Shown here in pieces: positions 59,866 to 64,000 of a stretch of DNA of 64,000 nucleotides (the first letter of the stretch is position 1; each line of letters opens with the position of its first letter). The notes beneath the pieces were generated by a model. It ran no database searches. It had not been told where the DNA came from and was given only the letters and a program-made list of their open reading frames with translations. The stretch is from NCBI RefSeq assembly GCF_009939195.1, contig NZ_JAACKC010000001.1, positions 82,114 through 146,113 of the forward strand, read 5' to 3'. The stretch is from Acinetobacter kanungonis (lineage in GTDB: Bacteria; Pseudomonadota; Gammaproteobacteria; Pseudomonadales; Moraxellaceae). A program made the position numbers and the translations under genes.

Positions 59866-59896
59866 GCATAGTACCCTATAGTATGCTGGAGAGCAA
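59866..59896 (-). promoter_or_regulatory. frmRA promoter with FrmR operator
   Basis: A 21-bp near-palindrome GCATAGTACCCTATAGTATGC at 59866-59886 has the C/G-tract-centred dyad of the CsoR/RcnR/FrmR class. On the minus strand, TTGCTC (59891-59896) and TACTAT (59868-59873) are 17 bp apart, so the operator covers the spacer and -10. Repression by FrmR is inferred. Confidence 0.7.
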
Positions 59897-60813
59897 TAAA
59901 GCTAAACTTTGATCTTGTGAAAAGATGGATTTTTATACGGATTACTGGCGCAGAGATGCGGCGGATACACTTAAAAGTACGCAGAATACTGCGAGAAGCA
60001 GGCAGATTTATTTTAGATTGTTTTTAAATTATAGAAGGTGTATTTGAAACCTAGAGGAAAAGTATCGTAAAAGAATGAGAAATAATAATGGCACTAACGC
60101 TTTTAGGTGAATTTGATTAAATACATGATTTATAATATTTTATATTGAAAATTAAATCATGTTGAATATACACAAATCTAAATTTTCCATAATGTAATTC
60201 AACTCTTCAAAAGATAAAAAATCTAATCTTAAATCGATTTCATAAAAATATATCTCTCCTAGCTTGAACAGCTTTTTAGAGTGAAAAATTTCATTTTTGT
60301 ATCCTAACATTTCAAATTTTAGCCCATCACTTTCAGGATTTCAACTTGAGGGCAGTGAGATTTTTTCGCGGACATGCCATCCAGACATCATAAGCATGCT
60401 GGTTAAATTTTGAGTGATTTTATACGAAAAAATACCCTTTCTTAGGAGTGGATAAAGTTGTGAATGGTGATGCAAGTCACATGTTTTGAACGGTGAGTCT
60501 GAGTCGCCATAGCACGTTGCAATCGAGTTTGCTCCCCAAAGAAGACTGAAAACCATGTCTTAAAAAAGTGCATGTGAAAAAAATATAGAAAAATCTAATT
60601 AAAAAAATACATGTTAAAAATGAGGTTTTAATTTTAATTAAAATTTTATATTATTGTTTTACAACTATTAAATAATAAAAAATATGATTTTGTACTGTTT
60701 TGTACCCATGATTGCACCAAAATAAAACCAGTAAATTATGTTTGACAATTCAAATAAATTGACGCATTTTTGTTGTATAAGAAAGACGCATCTAAGCGAT
60801 AAAAGGTGTAGTA
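59897..60813. other. Non-coding region between frmR and iacH
   Basis: About 900 bp, strongly AT-rich, without an intact gene. A leftward coding fragment may exist at 60152-60310. Close to iacH, TTTGTACTGTTTTGTAC (about 60688-60704) gives two GTAC repeats one turn apart, a possible regulator site; the right end holds the iac promoter. Confidence 0.45.
60152..60310 (-). pseudogene. Possible coding remnant, family unknown
   Basis: A 52-codon frame (MLGYKNEIFHSKKLFKLGEIYFYEIDLRLDF...) with protein-like composition and no ribosome site; another frame upstream (60341-60556, 71 codons) could be its former start after a frameshift. Evidence is weak. Confidence 0.25.
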
Positions 60814-61965
60814 GTGAAAAATATTGTGTATGAAAAAATGGCTCTGGGTAGCGGTGCTCTCAGAGTAATGTTGAAGGATACAATCAACATAAAAGGATAT
60901 AAAACTGTGGGTGGTAGTGCAGCGTTGCTGGATACACAACCTGCAAATGAACATGCCGATATTGTGAATCATATTTTAAAACATGATTGCCAGATTACGG
61001 GTAAAACCAATTTGCATGAGCTGGCTTTCGGTACTACAGGTATTAATCATTTTACAGGTACGGCGACCAATCCTAAATATCCTGAATTAATTCCGGGTGG
61101 TTCTTCCAGTGGTTCGGCTGCAGCCGTTGCAGCCAATTTGGTGGACTTTTCTGTTGGAACGGATACAGGTGGTTCAATCCGTATGCCAGCAGCCTGCTGC
61201 GGAATTTATGGATTAAAACCAACCTTTGGTCGTGTTAGTCGTCAAGGGGTTCTGCCAGAAAGTACGAGTTTGGATTGTGTTGGACCGTTTGCTGCAAGCC
61301 TGAATGCCTTGACGCAAGCCATGGCAATTATTGATCCGACTTTTCAATACGAGTTAGCTCAGAAAGATCAAATTCAATCCTTGCGACTGGCGGTGTTGGA
61401 TGTCGAGGCAAAGCCTGAAATTTGGCAGACCGTAAACGCATTTTTAGCACAAGCGGGCTTTTCAAATCCTGCACGGGTCAAGTTGTCTTATTTTTCTGAT
61501 GCTTACCGCGCAGGAATGCAGGTCATTAATTATGAAACTTGGCAAGCATTTGGTCATTTGGTTGCTTCGGGCAAAGTTGGACAGGATGTTGCAAACCGAC
61601 TGCTCAATGCCGCTAAAACCACACTGGATGAAGTCGAATTAGCCAATCAGGTGCGTCAAAGCTTTACCCAAGAAATTGACCAATTACTGAATGAATATGA
61701 TGTTTTGGTGCTACCGACACTGCCACAAACTCCACCTAAAGTCGCTGATGCTGAAGATACTACGGCATTTCTAAATATGACTGCGCTTATTCGCCCATTC
61801 AATTTATCGGGGCATCCTGCAATCACTCTGCCACTTGTAACTCAAGCGGGGCTACCGGCGGGTGTTCAATTGGTGGGGCAACATGGTGCTGATGAAAAAC
61901 TGTGTGCGATTGCCGCTTATTTAATGGATTTAGTGCAATCAAAACAACAAGGAGAAAAAGAATGA
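60814..61965 (+). CDS. iacH: Amidase-signature hydrolase of the iac cluster
   Basis: A 383-residue amidase. The Ser-cisSer-Lys triad is visible: Lys in VMLKDTINIKG, Ser in GGSSSGSAAAVAA and the nucleophile region DTGGSIRMPAACCGIYG. In iac clusters IacH is the amidase, possibly acting on indole-3-acetamide. It starts with GTG, with AAGG 8 bp upstream, and lacks about 50 N-terminal residues common in longer family members. It overlaps iacA (ATGA). Confidence 0.82.
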   Translation: MKNIVYEKMALGSGALRVMLKDTINIKGYKTVGGSAALLDTQPANEHADIVNHILKHDCQITGKTNLHELAFGTTGINHFTGTATNPKYPELIPGGSSSGSAAAVAANLVDFSVGTDTGGSIRMPAACCGIYGLKPTFGRVSRQGVLPESTSLDCVGPFAASLNALTQAMAIIDPTFQYELAQKDQIQSLRLAVLDVEAKPEIWQTVNAFLAQAGFSNPARVKLSYFSDAYRAGMQVINYETWQAFGHLVASGKVGQDVANRLLNAAKTTLDEVELANQVRQSFTQEIDQLLNEYDVLVLPTLPQTPPKVADAEDTTAFLNMTALIRPFNLSGHPAITLPLVTQAGLPAGVQLVGQHGADEKLCAIAAYLMDLVQSKQQGEKE

Positions 61966-63131
61966 ATGGTCTATCTGCAATTAGCTTAAGCAATCAAGTG
62001 AATGATGAAGTCGAACTTGAAACCTTATGTCAGGAAATTCGTGAGCGAGCATTAACAGGTGAGTTTGATGATCAGGCTTATGTTTCACTCGATATTATCG
62101 AAAAGCTAAAAAAACTTGGAGTTTATCGTGCTTTGGTTCCTGCTCGTTTTGGCGGAGAGGAATGCTCGCCGCGTGAGTTTTGTGAGCTGATTGAAAAACT
62201 TTCTATGGCAGATGGGTCTGTGGGTTGGGTTGCAAGCTTTGGAATGAGTCCAGCTTATTTGGCAGGTCTACCAGAGTCTACACTGGCGCAGATTTACCAA
62301 GATAGCCCTGATGTGGTGTTTGCTGGCGGTATTTTCCCACCGCAACCTGCCGAAATTACACCTGAAGGATTGCGTGTTAAAGGTCGCTGGAAATTTTCAA
62401 GTGGTTGTATGGGTGCGGACATCATTGGTGTGGGGATTACACCAAGCCAAGGTAAGGAAACAAAGGGGTTGCCGCGTATGGCGGTCATTCCAGCCGATCA
62501 AGTTCAGATTGATATGACATGGGATACGGTTGGTCTAAAAGGTACGGGGAGCCATGATCTTTTGGTGAATGATGTGCTGGTGCGTGAAGACTGGACCTTT
62601 GTACGTGGTGAAGCATCCAAACTTCCTGAGCCATTTTTTAAATACCCATCGCTTTCTTTTGCGACGCAAGTGTTGACGGTGGTTGGTATTGGGGTTGCAG
62701 CAGCAGCCTTAGAAGAATTTAAGAAACTTGCACCGGGTAAAGCGTCTATTACGGGTGGCTCTGAAATTGCCAACCGACCTGTAACGCAATATGAATTTGC
62801 TCAAGCAGAAGCCGAATTTCTCTCTGCAAAAAACTGGTTCTACCAAACCATGGATGCAGTATGGGATGAGATTCAAAAAGGTCAACAACCGACAGTCGAA
62901 CAAATTAGCCATGTGCGTTTAGCGTGTACGCATGCAGCGCGTGTTTCTGCTCGAGTTGCAAGAAAAATGCAGATGTTGGCAGGAATGACGGCAATTTATA
63001 CCAACAACGTATTCAGCCGTTTTGTGAATGACACCAATGTAGTGACCCAGCATGCCTTTATGGGGGATGCAACCTTATTAAATGCAGGTTCTGTGAGTTT
63101 TGGTTTGCCGCCAACGCCAGGCTACTTATAA
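61962..63131 (+). CDS. iacA: Flavin-dependent acyl-CoA-dehydrogenase-like oxygenase IacA
   Basis: A 389-residue enzyme of the acyl-CoA dehydrogenase/HpaB-like type (GRWKFSSGCMGADIIGVG, DTVGLKGTGSHDLLVNDVLV, FMGDATLLNAGS). In Pseudomonas and Acinetobacter, IacA starts indole-3-acetate degradation by oxidising the indole ring. ATG at 61962 overlaps the iacH stop, and AAGGAG lies upstream. It is followed by iacB and iacI. Confidence 0.85.
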   Translation: MNGLSAISLSNQVNDEVELETLCQEIRERALTGEFDDQAYVSLDIIEKLKKLGVYRALVPARFGGEECSPREFCELIEKLSMADGSVGWVASFGMSPAYLAGLPESTLAQIYQDSPDVVFAGGIFPPQPAEITPEGLRVKGRWKFSSGCMGADIIGVGITPSQGKETKGLPRMAVIPADQVQIDMTWDTVGLKGTGSHDLLVNDVLVREDWTFVRGEASKLPEPFFKYPSLSFATQVLTVVGIGVAAAALEEFKKLAPGKASITGGSEIANRPVTQYEFAQAEAEFLSAKNWFYQTMDAVWDEIQKGQQPTVEQISHVRLACTHAARVSARVARKMQMLAGMTAIYTNNVFSRFVNDTNVVTQHAFMGDATLLNAGSVSFGLPPTPGYL

Positions 63132-63175
63132 GTACATTTTATTATTTTTTATAGATTACAAAGAGGTGATTTTAA

Positions 63176-63535
63176 ATGGAAGCTAAAAAATCTTTACGTG
63201 TCCTATTCTGCATGGGTATTAACCAGAATTTTTTTGATGCAACGCCAGAAGAAGCAAAAGCAGTTTGGGCGGCCTTTGGTGAGATGTGGAACGGTATTCA
63301 TGATCTGCCAGGCGTACATGTTTTTGGCAATTTAGATGATGACCAAAGCATGGTTGGACCAAGCTCAGGTTGGCCGTGGACCACGTATCTTTTAGCGGAT
63401 GTACCTAACATTGAAACTGTGCATGCAGCGTGCAATTTATTGCGTACAACCGTGGTTGGCGAAGGTCCATTTAAATTATGGAAATACTGCAAGATTGAAG
63501 CACGTGTTGGGCGTGAATTGATTATTCAGCGCTAA
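63176..63535 (+). CDS. iacB: IacB-type small protein of indole-acetate catabolism
   Basis: A 119-residue protein without a named catalytic motif (MEAKKSLRVLFCMGINQNFFDATPEEAKAVWAAF...). Its length and place between the iacA and iacI genes match IacB, whose function in the pathway is not well established. GAGGTG ribosome site upstream. Confidence 0.78.
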   Translation: MEAKKSLRVLFCMGINQNFFDATPEEAKAVWAAFGEMWNGIHDLPGVHVFGNLDDDQSMVGPSSGWPWTTYLLADVPNIETVHAACNLLRTTVVGEGPFKLWKYCKIEARVGRELIIQR

Positions 63536-63555
63536 GTCGAAACGGGGCAGCACAT

Positions 63556-64000
63556 ATGGAGCAAATACTTTTTCGATTACAGCAGCTTGAAGCAGTGAAT
63601 GCGGTACGTAATGTGCTGAATCGTTACATGGAAATCTGTGATGCACTGGATGCCCACACAGACATCAACGCATTGATGTCGTTGTTTGATGAGCAAGCAG
63701 TTTGGGAAGGTGTTGGCAAGCGATATCAGGCGTCATTTGGACGTTATGAGGGGCGAGCAGCCATTCAGGCCATGTTTGAAAGCTATACCCAAAAAGAGTC
63801 GCACTTTGTGATGAATGCGCATTTTGTGAATTCCGAGCAGATTGAGGTCAATGCAGATCACGCAGCGGGACGTTGGTTAATGCTACAGACCTCAAGCTTT
63901 CAAGATGGTCGAGCACATCTCAATGCTGCAAAGCTCTCCATCCAATTTAAACAACAAGCGGATGGTCAGTGGGCAATGAAGCATTTTCAAACGGAAAATA
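63556..64000 (+). CDS. iacI: IacI-like SnoaL-fold protein, cut by window end
   Basis: An open frame from ATG at 63556 to the window edge, 148 codons: MEQILFRLQQLEAVNAVRNVLNRYMEICDALDAH..., with LMSLFDEQAVWEGVGKRYQASFGRYEGRAAI typical of SnoaL-like/NTF2-fold hydroxylating-dioxygenase small-subunit relatives. Order iacA-iacB-iacI supports the name. The 3' end is outside. Confidence 0.8.
   Translation, partial: MEQILFRLQQLEAVNAVRNVLNRYMEICDALDAHTDINALMSLFDEQAVWEGVGKRYQASFGRYEGRAAIQAMFESYTQKESHFVMNAHFVNSEQIEVNADHAAGRWLMLQTSSFQDGRAHLNAAKLSIQFKQQADGQWAMKHFQTEN

Overview
The window is chromosomal DNA of an Acinetobacter species. The evidence is the low G+C content, the ferulate (hca) and vanillate (van) gene orders that match the aromatic-catabolism region known from A. 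baylyi, a urease cluster with ureJ, an indole-acetate (iac) cluster, a VgrG-type T6SS locus, and IS elements of the kinds common in this genus. All functions are read from protein motifs and gene order; no database search was run.

Layout. 1-2.5 kb: right end of an integrative element (small ORF, tyrosine integrase, Xis-like protein, Cro-like regulator) lying next to the 3' end of a tRNA-Gly(GCC) gene with a near-consensus promoter. 2.7-15.3 kb: conserved core: cysS, the kdsD-kdsC-lptC-lptA-lptB LPS operon, yigZ, an acyltransferase, a tandem universal stress protein, an O-methyltransferase, an M15 peptidase lipoprotein, fdxA and mutS. 15.5-18.2 kb: a scar made of a dead phage integrase, a decayed IS5/IS903-group copy and a beheaded amino-acid/ethanolamine-type permease.

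18.2-38.6 kb: aromatic catabolism. The hca genes (esterase, thioesterase, DUF3237 protein, porin, acyl-CoA dehydrogenase, CoA ligase, aldehyde dehydrogenase, hydratase/lyase; divergent transporter and MarR regulator) convert hydroxycinnamates such as ferulate to vanillate. A GntR-type VanR, vanillate demethylase VanAB, transporter VanK and a porin then demethylate it to protocatechuate and formaldehyde. The vanA/vanK intergenic region carries four copies of a GGATCC-centred palindrome that I read as VanR operators. D-serine deaminase dsdA with divergent dsdC follows.

39.0-51.9 kb: interbacterial competition island. It holds vgrG, an unfamiliar 1006-residue cargo/effector candidate, two tandem 1095-bp-spaced copies of a lipoprotein with a formylglycine-generating-enzyme fold (candidate immunity proteins), then a ruined rhs gene split by an IS3-family element. 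The rhs remnant is followed by several displaced toxin tails and repeated small membrane-protein genes (candidate immunity genes), ending in an intact IS5/IS903-group element.

52.5-58.4 kb: complete urease locus in the order ureEFGJ-ureDABC. 58.4-59.9 kb: frmA and frmR, glutathione-dependent formaldehyde oxidation with a palindromic FrmR operator over its promoter; this fits the formaldehyde released by VanAB. 60.8-64 kb: start of an iac-type indole-3-acetate operon (iacH, iacA, iacB, iacI, the last cut by the window edge). The most unusual material is the 41.8-51 kb effector/immunity array.
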